Assembly: GCF_900155985.1 (NCBI RefSeq)
Contig: NZ_FTMA01000003.1
Span: 124,001 to 188,000 of the forward strand
Reading direction: 5' to 3'
Source: Maribacter ulvicola
GTDB taxonomy: Bacteria > Bacteroidota > Bacteroidia > Flavobacteriales > Flavobacteriaceae
DNA length: 64,000 bases
A model generated the notes under the pieces. The model was not told where the DNA came from and made no database searches. It saw only the letters and a program-made list of their open reading frames with translations. Positions 37,403 to 47,140 of the stretch are shown here, piece after piece. How positions within the stretch are numbered: the stretch's first letter is position 1; each line of letters begins with the position of its first letter. The translations under genes and the position numbers were made by a program.

Positions 37403-39253
37403 ATGTGCGGAATCTACGGAACAACCCTTCCTTATCATAAAGAGCAAGTACAAAAAAAATTGGAACGCACTGGCTTTAGAGGTCCTGATCAAATGGGCAT
37501 ATCATGCTATACAACTAGCCACAAACCTATTACCTTTGGTCATAACAGACTGTCAATCATAGATTTGGATGTTCGCTCTAACCAACCCTTTACTTATGAA
37601 AACCAGATTCATTTGGTTTTTAATGGAGAAATTTATAATTTCAAAAGTCTTCGCGAAACTTTATCCAATAAAGGTCATAATTTTCATACCAGTAGCGATA
37701 CCGAAGTAATTTGTGCCGCCTACCTTGAATATGGGGAACAATGTGTAAACCATTTTAACGGCATGTTCGCGTTTGTGATTTATGATGAAACAAAGCAAAT
37801 TTTGTTTGGTGCCAAAGACCGTTTAGGTCAAAAACCACTTTACTACCAGCTTAGTGAAAAAGGATTTGAATTTGCCAGTCAAATCTCTTCTATACAAATG
37901 TTTAATGAAAACTTATCCATTTCCGCTTTAGCAATTCAGAAATATCTAGCTTGGAATTCTGTACCCCATCCTTATTCTATTTTTAACGAAATCAAGAAAC
38001 TAGATGATGGCCATTGTTTCACTTATGACCTTCAAGCCAAAGCATTTAACGATTGGCCCTATTGGGATATCGCTTCCCCCATCGTAGAACGCTATTCTGG
38101 CACCTTTGATGAAGCCAAGATTGATTTAGAAGAGCTCTTAACGGATGCCGTTCAACAACGAATGGTTGCCGACGTTCCGTTAGGCGTATTCCTTTCAGGT
38201 GGGGTAGACTCCTCACTCATAGCTGCATTGGCCGCAAAAGACACAGAACAGAAAGTAAAGACTTTTTCTGTAAAATTCAATGAAAAAGGTTTTGACGAAA
38301 GTATTTATGCCCAAAAAGTTGCTGACCACTTAAAGACGGAACATACTGTAATTGAATGCGATTATCGAGAAGGTATAGATTTGATTAGTAATTTTAATCA
38401 TTTTTATGATGAACCCTTTGCAGATGCCTCGGCCATCCCCTCTATGCTCTTGGCTAAACACACCAAAAAAAAGGTTACTGTCGCATTGTCTGGTGATGGT
38501 GCCGATGAAGCATTTTTAGGCTATCATAGATATAATAGGATTGACAAAATGAGTAAGATTTTTAAAATCCCTTATTTTAATAGACTATTGGCAGCACAAT
38601 TAATGAAACTTTCACCAATAACTAGGCATAAAACTATTGCTGAAATATTAAAGTCTAAAAACGAAGACTATGCATATTTATCCTCACTATATCGACCAAA
38701 AGAAATTTGGCTAATACCAGAGGAAAAACCATATGATTTTAAAGAACTTCACTATTTAACACATAGCAAAAAAGGGCTACACGAAAGAGCTGGAGATATT
38801 GATTTAAAGACCTATTTAAGTTGGGATATCAATACCAAGGTAGATCGAGCTACTATGGCCTTTTCCCTAGAAGCACGTTCGCCATTTCTAGATTATAGAG
38901 TTGTAGAGTTTGCTCAAAGCTTACCCTCGGATTTTAAGTATCAACCTACAAACCAAAAACGGATACTTAAAGCTTTACTATATGACCATGTACCACAAGA
39001 TTATTTTGACAGACCAAAATCTGGGTTTACTATGCCGTTCGAGGTATGGTTTAGAAATGATTTAAAAGATATGATTCTTACAGAACTTGCCCCGAATGAA
39101 TTAAAAAACATTCCTGGTATAATTCCAAAAGAAGTGACAAAAATGATTCATGAACATATGAACGGTACTTGGAACCACTATCCTATGATTTGGAAATTAT
39201 TAGTATTAAAACAATGGTTGGTAAAAAATGGAAAAGGTATAGCACTAAGGTAA
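37403..39253 (+). CDS. Asparagine-synthase-like glutamine amidotransferase (WbpS-like candidate)
   Basis: The protein begins MCGIYG. Cys2, exposed after Met removal, is the glutaminase nucleophile, which fixes the start at ATG 37403 rather than the in-frame TTG six bases earlier. A class II amidotransferase domain (about residues 2-200; RGPDQMG, HNRLSIIDL, VFNGEIYN) is followed by an ATP-pyrophosphatase synthase domain with FLSGGVDSSLIAAL near 265 and SGDGADEAFLGYHRY. AsnB makes asparagine. In polysaccharide loci such proteins (WbpS in Pseudomonas) amidate uronic acids. The setting among glycosyltransferases, with a UDP-GalNAcA route in the locus, favours the latter role by inference. Confidence 0.9.
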   Translation: MCGIYGTTLPYHKEQVQKKLERTGFRGPDQMGISCYTTSHKPITFGHNRLSIIDLDVRSNQPFTYENQIHLVFNGEIYNFKSLRETLSNKGHNFHTSSDTEVICAAYLEYGEQCVNHFNGMFAFVIYDETKQILFGAKDRLGQKPLYYQLSEKGFEFASQISSIQMFNENLSISALAIQKYLAWNSVPHPYSIFNEIKKLDDGHCFTYDLQAKAFNDWPYWDIASPIVERYSGTFDEAKIDLEELLTDAVQQRMVADVPLGVFLSGGVDSSLIAALAAKDTEQKVKTFSVKFNEKGFDESIYAQKVADHLKTEHTVIECDYREGIDLISNFNHFYDEPFADASAIPSMLLAKHTKKKVTVALSGDGADEAFLGYHRYNRIDKMSKIFKIPYFNRLLAAQLMKLSPITRHKTIAEILKSKNEDYAYLSSLYRPKEIWLIPEEKPYDFKELHYLTHSKKGLHERAGDIDLKTYLSWDINTKVDRATMAFSLEARSPFLDYRVVEFAQSLPSDFKYQPTNQKRILKALLYDHVPQDYFDRPKSGFTMPFEVWFRNDLKDMILTELAPNELKNIPGIIPKEVTKMIHEHMNGTWNHYPMIWKLLVLKQWLVKNGKGIALR

Positions 39254-39308
39254 ATCTATATAAAAAGTTTATTCAATTCTACAAAAGCCCTCCTAAAAAC
39301 TTAAATCT

Positions 39309-40388
39309 TTGGCACATAAAAAAATAAAAATACTATTCATAATTCCAAACTTGAGTCCCGGAGGTGCAGAACGAATTATGTCCTATTTGGCTTCTAATAT
39401 TGATGTGAATAGTTTTGATTCCGAAATGATTGTACTTTGCAAACAAAGAGGTGAAGCATTTGATCTGGAAAATCTAAAGGTTACATATTTAAAAAATGAA
39501 AGAGTACTTTATGCTATTCCAGATTTAATAAAAATAATTTACACCAAAAAACCAAACATTGTTTTTGGAACTTTATCGCATGTAAATTTAGTTTTAGGGT
39601 ATATTTCTATTTTTTTTCCTAAAGTTACATTTATTGCGCGACAAACTTCTATTACTTCAGTCTATAATGCTCTAAATGTTAAGAAGAAATTTGATTTATT
39701 TTCTATTTTTTTGAAACAAGCATTTAAAAATTTAGATTTTATTGTTTGCCAATCTCAAGACATGTTAAATGATTGTATTAAACTCTTTGACCTGCAAAAA
39801 CAACAACTTAAGGTATTATCTAACCCGATTACAGATAAATTTTTAGTAAAAAATGTAAAAACAAAATTTGAAAAACAAAGTAACTATCATTTCATTACTG
39901 TAGGTAGATTTGTTAACGTAAAGGGACATGAAAGAATCTTACGTATATTGTCAAAATTCAAAAAACCGTTTACTTATACTCTTGTTGGCAATGGTCCTTT
40001 AAAAGACACTTTATTTGAATTAGCTAATAATTTAGGTATATCAGAAAAGATAATCCATATTCCATATACTAAAGATGTTGCTCATTTTTTAAGCAATAGC
40101 GATTATTTCTTACAAGGCTCATTATCAGAAGGTTTTCCAAATGCTTTGCTAGAAAGCTGTGCAGTGGGCACACCTGTTTTAGCATTTGATGTTCCCGGAG
40201 GCACAAAGGAAATTGTAAAAAATGGCGTAAATGGATTTCTGGTTGATAACGAAGATGAATTTTTATATCAATTGAACAATCTCACTCCATTAAATCCAGA
40301 CAAGGTTTCAAATTCTGTTTACAAAAAGTTCGATAAAGCGATAATTTTAAAAGAATATGAAACGTTTTTTAAGAACAGCCTTACATAA
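39309..40388 (+). CDS. GT4-family glycosyltransferase
   Basis: The 359-residue GT-B enzyme has IIPNLSPGGAERIMSYLA near the N-terminus, TVGRFVNVKGHERILRIL and the donor-site SLSEGFPNALLESCAVGTP. TTG at 39309 is the start, as no ATG or GTG lies close to the first Rossmann strand. It runs directly into the next glycosyltransferase gene, whose start lies within ten bases of its stop. Confidence 0.88.
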   Translation: MAHKKIKILFIIPNLSPGGAERIMSYLASNIDVNSFDSEMIVLCKQRGEAFDLENLKVTYLKNERVLYAIPDLIKIIYTKKPNIVFGTLSHVNLVLGYISIFFPKVTFIARQTSITSVYNALNVKKKFDLFSIFLKQAFKNLDFIVCQSQDMLNDCIKLFDLQKQQLKVLSNPITDKFLVKNVKTKFEKQSNYHFITVGRFVNVKGHERILRILSKFKKPFTYTLVGNGPLKDTLFELANNLGISEKIIHIPYTKDVAHFLSNSDYFLQGSLSEGFPNALLESCAVGTPVLAFDVPGGTKEIVKNGVNGFLVDNEDEFLYQLNNLTPLNPDKVSNSVYKKFDKAIILKEYETFFKNSLT

Positions 40389-40394
40389 TTGTTA

Positions 40395-41552
40395 ATGACC
40401 AAAAGACAAACTAAAATAACAATTTTAATATATTCTTTAGCAGGTGGTGGTGCGGAACGTGTGGTTTCTTACCTACTACCCTATCTAAAAATCAAGGGTA
40501 TTGAAGTACATTTGGTATTAATGAACACTACTATTAGTTATGATATACCTAAAGACATTCCCATTCACTATATTGAAACATCTCAAGGAGATGAACATGG
40601 GCTTTTTAAGCTCATAAAACTACCTTGGTTGGCGTATAAATATGCCAGGTTATTAAAGAAATTAAAAATTACACATTCTTTTGCCTTATTAACCCGTCCT
40701 AGTTATATAAATATACTCTCGCAATACTTTACCAAAAAAACATATAAAATTAGTATTAGTGAGCGCTCTTACCCTAGCATGCAGTACGGTTATAATAATG
40801 TACAGTCGAAAATCAATAATTTTTTAATCAAACGTCTCTACCCAAAAGCGGACCAGATTATTTGTAATTCTCATGGTAATGCTAATGATCTTGTTAAAAA
40901 TTATGGCATAAATGCTTCAAAAATTGAGGTTGTTCATAACCCCATAAATATTGAGAATATAAATGATGTTGAACCCGATGGTGCTATCTTTAAAAAAAAC
41001 AACTTCAATATTATAACGGTAGGCAGAATGGATGCTGGCAAGAATCATGAGTTACTGATAACTGCCATTGTAGATGTCCCTCAGGTTCATTTATTTATTC
41101 TTGGTGACGGAGTTTTAAAAGAACATTTAAAAATACTTGTTGCAACTAAAGGACTGAAAGAAAGGGTACACTTTTTGGGATTTGACAATAACCCTTTTCG
41201 TTTTTTAAAAAAAGCAGACCTTTTTATATTTGGTTCAAATCATGAAGGTTTTCCAAATGTGTTACTAGAGGCCATGGCATGTGGGCTACCCCTATTAACG
41301 ACCAACTGCAAATCTGGACCGGACGAAATTATGAAGCTACCACAAAAAGAAGTGACCACAACGGATATTATGATTACAGATTATGGTATTCTTACCCCTG
41401 TTGGCAATAGTGATCTTTTACAAAAAGGCCTCTCCTATTGCATAGCACATCCAGAATATCTAAAAAATTGTAGAACCAAAGTAAAAGAGCGTATACAAGA
41501 TTTTAAAAGAGAACCAATTTTAGAAGCGTACACCAAAGAAATACTATCGTAA
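40395..41552 (+). CDS. GT4-family glycosyltransferase
   Basis: This GT-B enzyme shows YSLAGGGAERVVSYLLPYL, TVGRMDAGKNHELLITAI and the donor-binding SNHEGFPNVLLEAMACGLP with NCKSGPDEI. The frame is open from a TTG at 40389. The ATG at 40395 two codons later (MTKRQTK) is the likelier start. It resembles the enzyme encoded at 36194, in keeping with a series of related transferases building the repeat unit. Confidence 0.88.
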   Translation: MTKRQTKITILIYSLAGGGAERVVSYLLPYLKIKGIEVHLVLMNTTISYDIPKDIPIHYIETSQGDEHGLFKLIKLPWLAYKYARLLKKLKITHSFALLTRPSYINILSQYFTKKTYKISISERSYPSMQYGYNNVQSKINNFLIKRLYPKADQIICNSHGNANDLVKNYGINASKIEVVHNPINIENINDVEPDGAIFKKNNFNIITVGRMDAGKNHELLITAIVDVPQVHLFILGDGVLKEHLKILVATKGLKERVHFLGFDNNPFRFLKKADLFIFGSNHEGFPNVLLEAMACGLPLLTTNCKSGPDEIMKLPQKEVTTTDIMITDYGILTPVGNSDLLQKGLSYCIAHPEYLKNCRTKVKERIQDFKREPILEAYTKEILS

Positions 41553-41559
41553 TAAGTAT

Positions 41560-42759
41560 ATGAAGGAAGCACAATCCCCAAAAAACAAAAAAAAGGTAAT
41601 ACGTACCGCCGCATTATCCGGGTCACTATATGTATTACTAGAAGACCAATTGCGTTTTTTAAACCAATACTATGATATATTGGCCATTGGCTCTGATTCA
41701 GATAACTATTTTATTGAAAGGTTAAAACAAAGAGAGGGCGTACGCAGCAAAGAAATTAATATAGAAAGAAAAATAAGCATTGTAAAAGACCTTGTTTCTT
41801 TATACCGCCTTTATATACTTTTTAGGAAAGAAAAACCATTTATGGTACATAGCATTACCCCAAAGGCAGGTTTATTGACGATGATAGCCGGGTATTTTGC
41901 AAGAGTACCAGCAAGAGTGCACACCTTTACCGGGTTAATTTTTCCTACCCAAACCGGTATGATGAAGACCATTTTAATTTTTTTCGATAAGCTAATCTGT
42001 AGGTTTGCCACCAACCTATACCCAGAAGGCAATGGGGTTAAAAATGATCTATTAGCGTATAAGATCACCAAAAAGCCCTTAAAAGTGATAGCTAATGGTA
42101 ATGTTAACGGTATTGATTTAGTAAAGTTTAACAAGACCCTATTTACCACAACCGAAAATCAACTATTACGTAAGAAAATAGGCGTTTCTGAAAAAGATGT
42201 TGTTCTCCTATACATAGGTAGGTTGGTAAACGACAAAGGCGTTAACGAACTGGCCCAGGCCTTTACTAAGATTTCAGCTTCACATAACCATGTAAAACTG
42301 GTTATGGTGGGTTCTGATAAAGGTGAAACAGATTTGTTACCTGAAGATACTTGGAACATTATAAATACTAACGATGCCATACATTACGTAGGGCACCAAA
42401 ATGATGTTAGACCGTATTTGGCAATGTCAGATATTTTTGTATTCCCTAGTTATAGAGAAGGATTCCCCAATGTAGTCTTAGAAGCAGGTGCCATGGGGTT
42501 ACCCGCTATTGTTACCGATATCAATGGTTCTAATGAAATTATCGAAAATAATATTAATGGAATTATTATACCATCAAAAGATACCCAAGCTTTATTGAAT
42601 GCAATGCAATTATGTATTAAAAATCCAGAATTTCTTATAAAACTTTCAAAATGTGCTAGAGATAAGATTACTTCACGATTTGATCGTAATTTCGTCTGGA
42701 CTGAAATTCTTGACGAATATCGATTGATTGAGCGTAATTTGAGTAAAAACAATATCTAA
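41560..42759 (+). CDS. GT4-family glycosyltransferase (PglA-like)
   Basis: The 399-residue GT-B enzyme has the pattern seen in PglA-like transferases that add the second sugar next to undecaprenyl-diphosphate-linked bacillosamine. It shows VHSITPKAGLLTMIAGYFA, RVHTFTGLIFPTQTG and the donor-site SYREGFPNVVLEAGAMGLP. A similar order (dehydratase, aminotransferase, PglC-like transferase, PglA-like transferase) elsewhere in this locus supports acting early in repeat assembly. The next gene starts one base after its stop. Confidence 0.87.
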   Translation: MKEAQSPKNKKKVIRTAALSGSLYVLLEDQLRFLNQYYDILAIGSDSDNYFIERLKQREGVRSKEINIERKISIVKDLVSLYRLYILFRKEKPFMVHSITPKAGLLTMIAGYFARVPARVHTFTGLIFPTQTGMMKTILIFFDKLICRFATNLYPEGNGVKNDLLAYKITKKPLKVIANGNVNGIDLVKFNKTLFTTTENQLLRKKIGVSEKDVVLLYIGRLVNDKGVNELAQAFTKISASHNHVKLVMVGSDKGETDLLPEDTWNIINTNDAIHYVGHQNDVRPYLAMSDIFVFPSYREGFPNVVLEAGAMGLPAIVTDINGSNEIIENNINGIIIPSKDTQALLNAMQLCIKNPEFLIKLSKCARDKITSRFDRNFVWTEILDEYRLIERNLSKNNI

Positions 42760-42760
42760 T

Positions 42761-44209
42761 ATGCTATTTAATTCTTTAGATTTTGCGATTTTTCTTCCAA
42801 TAGTGTTTCTACTTTACTGGTTTGCAGTTCAGAAGAATTTAACACTACAGAATCTTCTAATTGTGACAGCTAGCTATATATTTTATGGTTGGTGGGATTG
42901 GCGTTTTTTAAGCTTAATCCTTTTTAGCACAATAATAGATTTTTCTGTAGGTAAGGCACTTGGAAAAACCACAAAAATTAATAAAAGAAAAACACTTCTA
43001 TGGATAAGTATTATAGTTAATCTAGGTTTTCTTGGTTTTTTTAAATATTACAATTTTTTTATTGAGAATTTCATAGAAGCTTTTACTTTTTTTGGTAGTG
43101 ATATTAGAATTAGTTCATTAAACATTATACTACCAGTTGGAATCAGTTTTTATACTTTTCAAACTTTAAGCTATACAATAGACATATATAGGGGGAAATT
43201 AGAGCCTACTAAAGATTTCATTGCATTTACCGCCTTTGTTAGCTTTTTCCCTCAATTGGTAGCTGGACCAATAGAACGTGCAACACTTCTATTACCCCAA
43301 TTCTATGTTAAGCGAAAATTTGATTACAATAAAGCAATTGATGGAATGCGCCAAATTCTTTGGGGTTTATTCAAAAAAGTTGTAATAGCAGATAATTGTG
43401 CACTATTAGCCAACGAAGTTTTCAATAATTCTCATGACCTCAATGCAAGCACCCTATTTCTAGGGGCACTTTTCTTTACCTTTCAAATTTATGGAGATTT
43501 TTCAGGATACTCCGATATAGCTATTGGTATCTCTAGATTGTTTGGATTTAACCTAATGAAGAACTTTGCTTTTCCATATTTTTCTAGGGATATTGCTGAA
43601 TTTTGGAGAAGGTGGCACATATCACTTTCAACTTGGTTTAGAGATTACCTATACATTCCTCTTGGAGGAAGTCGTGGAAGTTTAGGTTCAAAGGTTAGAA
43701 ATACCTTCATTATATTTATAGTAAGTGGATTTTGGCATGGCGCCAATTGGACTTTTGTCATTTGGGGTCTTTTAAATGCATTATATTTCTTGCCGTTACT
43801 ACTCACGAAAAATAATAGAAATAATATAGAAATAATAGGGTTTGATCGTTCTTGGCCATCTTTTAAAGAAGTATTATCTATGTTTCTAACTTTTTTTATG
43901 ACAGTTCTCGCATGGATTTTCTTTAGAGCCGAAAGTGTACGTCACGCTATGAGTTATATACTTGGTATATTTTCTGAAACTATAATAGATAAACCCATTT
44001 TTTCTAATATGATGTCTTTTTATAAAGCTATCGGTCTCCTTTTGATTTTTATAATTATAGAATGGTTTGGTAGAAGGGGAGAATATGCAATATCAGAAAT
44101 GAAATGGGCCAAAACAAAAACACTTAGATGGGTATTCTATATATTCTTGATTTTATTACTTCTAGTGTTCGCTGGTAAATCTCAAGACTTTATTTACTTC
44201 CAATTTTAA
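42761..44209 (+). CDS. MBOAT-family O-acyltransferase, copy 2 (AlgI-like)
   Basis: The 482-residue membrane protein shares long blocks with the copy at 23817, from MLFNSLDFAIFLP at the start through FFPQLVAGPIERAT, FWRRWHISLSTWFRDYLYIP and SGFWHGANWTF to DFIYFQF at the end. All catalytic motifs, including the invariant histidine, are intact. The sequences diverge in the last third, so this is an old duplication or separate acquisition rather than a recent copy. It is followed after 9 bases by its own periplasmic partner gene and probably acylates a different position or sugar. Confidence 0.92.
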   Translation: MLFNSLDFAIFLPIVFLLYWFAVQKNLTLQNLLIVTASYIFYGWWDWRFLSLILFSTIIDFSVGKALGKTTKINKRKTLLWISIIVNLGFLGFFKYYNFFIENFIEAFTFFGSDIRISSLNIILPVGISFYTFQTLSYTIDIYRGKLEPTKDFIAFTAFVSFFPQLVAGPIERATLLLPQFYVKRKFDYNKAIDGMRQILWGLFKKVVIADNCALLANEVFNNSHDLNASTLFLGALFFTFQIYGDFSGYSDIAIGISRLFGFNLMKNFAFPYFSRDIAEFWRRWHISLSTWFRDYLYIPLGGSRGSLGSKVRNTFIIFIVSGFWHGANWTFVIWGLLNALYFLPLLLTKNNRNNIEIIGFDRSWPSFKEVLSMFLTFFMTVLAWIFFRAESVRHAMSYILGIFSETIIDKPIFSNMMSFYKAIGLLLIFIIIEWFGRRGEYAISEMKWAKTKTLRWVFYIFLILLLLVFAGKSQDFIYFQF

Positions 44210-44218
44210 AATTAGAGT

Positions 44219-45175
44219 ATGAAAAAGTTTATAACAACAGTTATCGTCTTTGGAATTATATCATTAATAACTCTTTATACATTAGATTATTTAGTATCCA
44301 CTGGTCTTCGAAAATCCAAATCTGATACGTATAATACAATTAATAAAATAGTTGATGGAACCTTAAATGCCGATATAATTATTAATGGAAGCTCAAAAGC
44401 TTTAGTGCAAGTATCTCCAAAAATTTTAGATACTATCTTAAATCAAAATTCCTACAATTTAGGAATGGACGGGAACGAATTTATACCACAACTATTACAA
44501 TATGAACTGTATAAAAAGTACAACCCTAAACCTAAATTAATAATACAAATAGTAGGAAACGACTTTTTACAAAAAAAAGAAGAATTGATTGGATATATGC
44601 GTTTTGCCCCTTATTTAAAGTTAAATGGAGTTTCTGCCATGACCGAACAATATAAGGGGTTTTCGTTTATCGATTACCATCTACCATTTTATCGATATTC
44701 CGGTTATTTTGGATTAATAATGGATGGTCTTCTCAGTAACTTTGGAATTCACAGACAAATTGATTTAAAATATAAAGGCTATCAAGAAAAAGATTATATC
44801 TGGGATAATAGTTTTGATAAATTCAAAGCTTCTAACCCCAATGGAATTCAGATTAAGATGAATAATTCTTCTAAAGAAAAATTTAACCAATATATTGAGA
44901 GTTTAGTTCAAGATAATATTCATATTATTATGGTTTATCCGCCGACTTATTTACCTTCCCAAGATTTAATTCGGAATAAAAAAGAGGTAATTAATTTTTA
45001 TAAAGCTGTGGCCAAGAATAATAATGTTCTTTTTTTAGATTATTCTTCTAATTTCATTTCTAATGAAAAAAAATATTTCTACAATTCACAACACCTCAAT
45101 AAAAATGGTGCTGAAAGATTTACGAAACTACTAGCTGAAGATATAAAGAGTACAGACATATTGAACAAGAAGTAG
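44219..45175 (+). CDS. SGNH-like periplasmic protein, partner of MBOAT 2
   Basis: The 318-residue protein has one N-terminal membrane anchor (about residues 5-27) and a periplasmic domain. INGSSKALVQVSP near residue 60 resembles an SGNH block I with Ser in GSS. FYNSQHLNKNGAERF near 293 supplies the block-V histidine. It shares no obvious sequence with the other MBOAT partner at 25254, so the two cassettes use different transferases. Function as polysaccharide O-acyltransferase is inferred from the adjacent MBOAT gene and these two motifs. Confidence 0.65.
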   Translation: MKKFITTVIVFGIISLITLYTLDYLVSTGLRKSKSDTYNTINKIVDGTLNADIIINGSSKALVQVSPKILDTILNQNSYNLGMDGNEFIPQLLQYELYKKYNPKPKLIIQIVGNDFLQKKEELIGYMRFAPYLKLNGVSAMTEQYKGFSFIDYHLPFYRYSGYFGLIMDGLLSNFGIHRQIDLKYKGYQEKDYIWDNSFDKFKASNPNGIQIKMNNSSKEKFNQYIESLVQDNIHIIMVYPPTYLPSQDLIRNKKEVINFYKAVAKNNNVLFLDYSSNFISNEKKYFYNSQHLNKNGAERFTKLLAEDIKSTDILNKK

Positions 45176-45296
45176 TGGATCGAGCATCTTAAGTATAGCC
45201 CTTTCACAACTAACAAGATCATTTCAGTAGTTTGACTTTAAAATATGATATTCTTCGAATTCTACCTTTTTTTAAATAAGTTTTTGGTTCCTTTAT

Positions 45297-46379
45297 ATGA
45301 TGCATAATACAATCATAGGCTTTGGGTCTATATTTCACAAACAAGCTATTGATGGCATAGAAAATACTTCTAATGCTCACTTCCTTGGCGCGCATGAATT
45401 ATTCTATGCTGGACGCTATGCTATAAAATATGTAATTCACGGTATCCTAGAACATCAACATATCAACGCTATTTGGATACCAAATTATTATTGTCCGTTC
45501 GTTAAAAACTGGCTTGAACAAGAATTTGAGTCTATAACCTATTATGACATTGACCCGTTTGATGCCACTTCTAAAATAGATTGGTCTTTATTTACAGCAA
45601 ATGATATAGTAATCGCTAATAATTATTGGGGGCTAAAAGAGCACCAAATACCTAATGGAGAACGGCCCATTGTTATTGAAGATCATTCTCATGGTTGGCT
45701 CTCTAAAGGTTGTATGGACAGCCAAGCAGATTTTTGTATAGCATCATTACGAAAAACACTACCCATACCCCTTGGCGGCATTGCCTGGAAACCGGTTAAA
45801 AGCAAATGTAGCATTCCGCTGAAACCACTAGAAAAAAACAACATAGCCATTGAAACAAACCCTATGCTACAATCATGGGCGCTGATCGATAGTGCAATGG
45901 AAACCAAAGCTACCTGTAACAAAGAAGAAGAAAAAAGCGTCTTTTTACAACAATATAGCCAGGGAGAAGTACTACTTAGAAATACCCAAGAAATAGTACC
46001 ACTGTTAGCTGAACATGAAACCGTAATACGTAACGCTCTTTTTAAAGATTTTAACGCCTATAAAAAAACTCATTTAGCATATATACTACAGGCCATACAC
46101 CCTTCACAAGCGTTTAAAATAATTAACGAGGAAAGTAAAACACCTTTTGGCCTTCTGTTAGCCTTTAAAGAACGGGAGTTATTTAAGGATTTTAAACAGT
46201 TTTTAATTACCCACATGATTTACCCGGCAGAACTGTGGCCACAAAATAACATAGCCCAAGACTATAAATTTTTAGTAAACATTCATATCGATTTTAGGTA
46301 CAACACAAAGGATCTAGAATTTATGGCCGATACTATTAACCGTTGGACATTACAACGATCTTCATTACAAATAGAATAA
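45297..46379 (+). CDS. DegT-like PLP-dependent protein of unknown function
   Basis: The 360-residue protein resembles a divergent DegT/AHBA-type aminotransferase. IVIEDHSHG would supply the PLP-ring aspartate, and FCIASLRKTLPIPLGG offers a lysine in the place of the Schiff-base lysine. The N-terminal substrate region (GRYAIKYVIHGIL, IWIPNYYCP) also fits the fold. I cannot name the substrate. It lies between the second acylation cassette and the initiating transferase gene, so it may add or process an amino group on the polymer, or it may have lost activity. Confidence 0.6.
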   Translation: MMHNTIIGFGSIFHKQAIDGIENTSNAHFLGAHELFYAGRYAIKYVIHGILEHQHINAIWIPNYYCPFVKNWLEQEFESITYYDIDPFDATSKIDWSLFTANDIVIANNYWGLKEHQIPNGERPIVIEDHSHGWLSKGCMDSQADFCIASLRKTLPIPLGGIAWKPVKSKCSIPLKPLEKNNIAIETNPMLQSWALIDSAMETKATCNKEEEKSVFLQQYSQGEVLLRNTQEIVPLLAEHETVIRNALFKDFNAYKKTHLAYILQAIHPSQAFKIINEESKTPFGLLLAFKERELFKDFKQFLITHMIYPAELWPQNNIAQDYKFLVNIHIDFRYNTKDLEFMADTINRWTLQRSSLQIE

Positions 46380-46487
46380 CAATGGTAAATTAGAAACTCT
46401 CTATTTTTAAAACATCCTTGTTTTTGTATACGTATAATAATGGTTTAAATTAGCCGTTTTTGATTAGGTACCAATACCATCCCCAAA

Positions 46488-47138
46488 ATGATATATAAAA
46501 AATATTTTAAACGCCCTTTAGATTTTATATTAGCTCTTTTTGGTCTGCTAGTCTTTTCTCCTATTATAGTGATAACCATTATAATACTAGCTATTAGCTT
46601 TAAGGAAAATCCTATTTTCACCCAAAGAAGACCCGGTAAAAATGAGAAATTATTTTCTGTCTTTAAGTTAAAGACCATGAACAGCAAAAAAGATGCTGAC
46701 GGAAACTTACTTTCAGATACAGAACGTTTAACTCCTCTAGGTATTTTTATACGCAAAACCTCAATAGATGAACTACCACAACTTGTGAATGTTCTTATTG
46801 GCGATATGAGCCTAATTGGACCAAGGCCTTTATTAATACGCTACTTACCCTACCATACAGAAAGGGAAAAAAAGCGTTTTTTAATTCGCCCGGGGATCAC
46901 GGGTCTGGCACAAATATCTGGCAGGAATTTTATTAGTTGGGAAGATCGCTTTGAGAAAGATGTGCAATATTATGAAAATTTGACCTTTGCTACCGATTTA
47001 AAAATATTCTGGCAGACTTTAATGAAGGTAGTTTCGTCAGATGATATTGAAGTGAACCCCCAAGGTAACCCAGGTATGGAATTTTTAGATGTGGAGCGAA
47101 GTTCATGGGAACAGTTTAAACATCTTAAAAAAAGTTAA
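46488..47138 (+). CDS. Initiating sugar-phosphate transferase (PglC-type polyprenyl phosphohexose transferase)
   Basis: The 216-residue monotopic membrane enzyme has one hydrophobic re-entrant segment (about residues 12-36). The catalytic Asp94-Glu95 pair is in TSIDELPQL, and MSLIGPRPLL and RPGITGLAQISGR are family signatures. It transfers a sugar-1-phosphate to undecaprenyl phosphate to begin each repeat unit. The short form, lacking the extra membrane domain of WbaP, is that of PglC, whose donor is UDP-diacetylbacillosamine. This agrees with the dehydratase-aminotransferase pair in the locus. Confidence 0.92.
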   Translation: MIYKKYFKRPLDFILALFGLLVFSPIIVITIIILAISFKENPIFTQRRPGKNEKLFSVFKLKTMNSKKDADGNLLSDTERLTPLGIFIRKTSIDELPQLVNVLIGDMSLIGPRPLLIRYLPYHTEREKKRFLIRPGITGLAQISGRNFISWEDRFEKDVQYYENLTFATDLKIFWQTLMKVVSSDDIEVNPQGNPGMEFLDVERSSWEQFKHLKKS

Positions 47139-47140
47139 TT

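Noticed and set aside
36194-42759. Tandem repeat or recent duplication of GT4 genes
   Set aside because: The four GT4 genes share only family motifs; no long nucleotide identity is visible.
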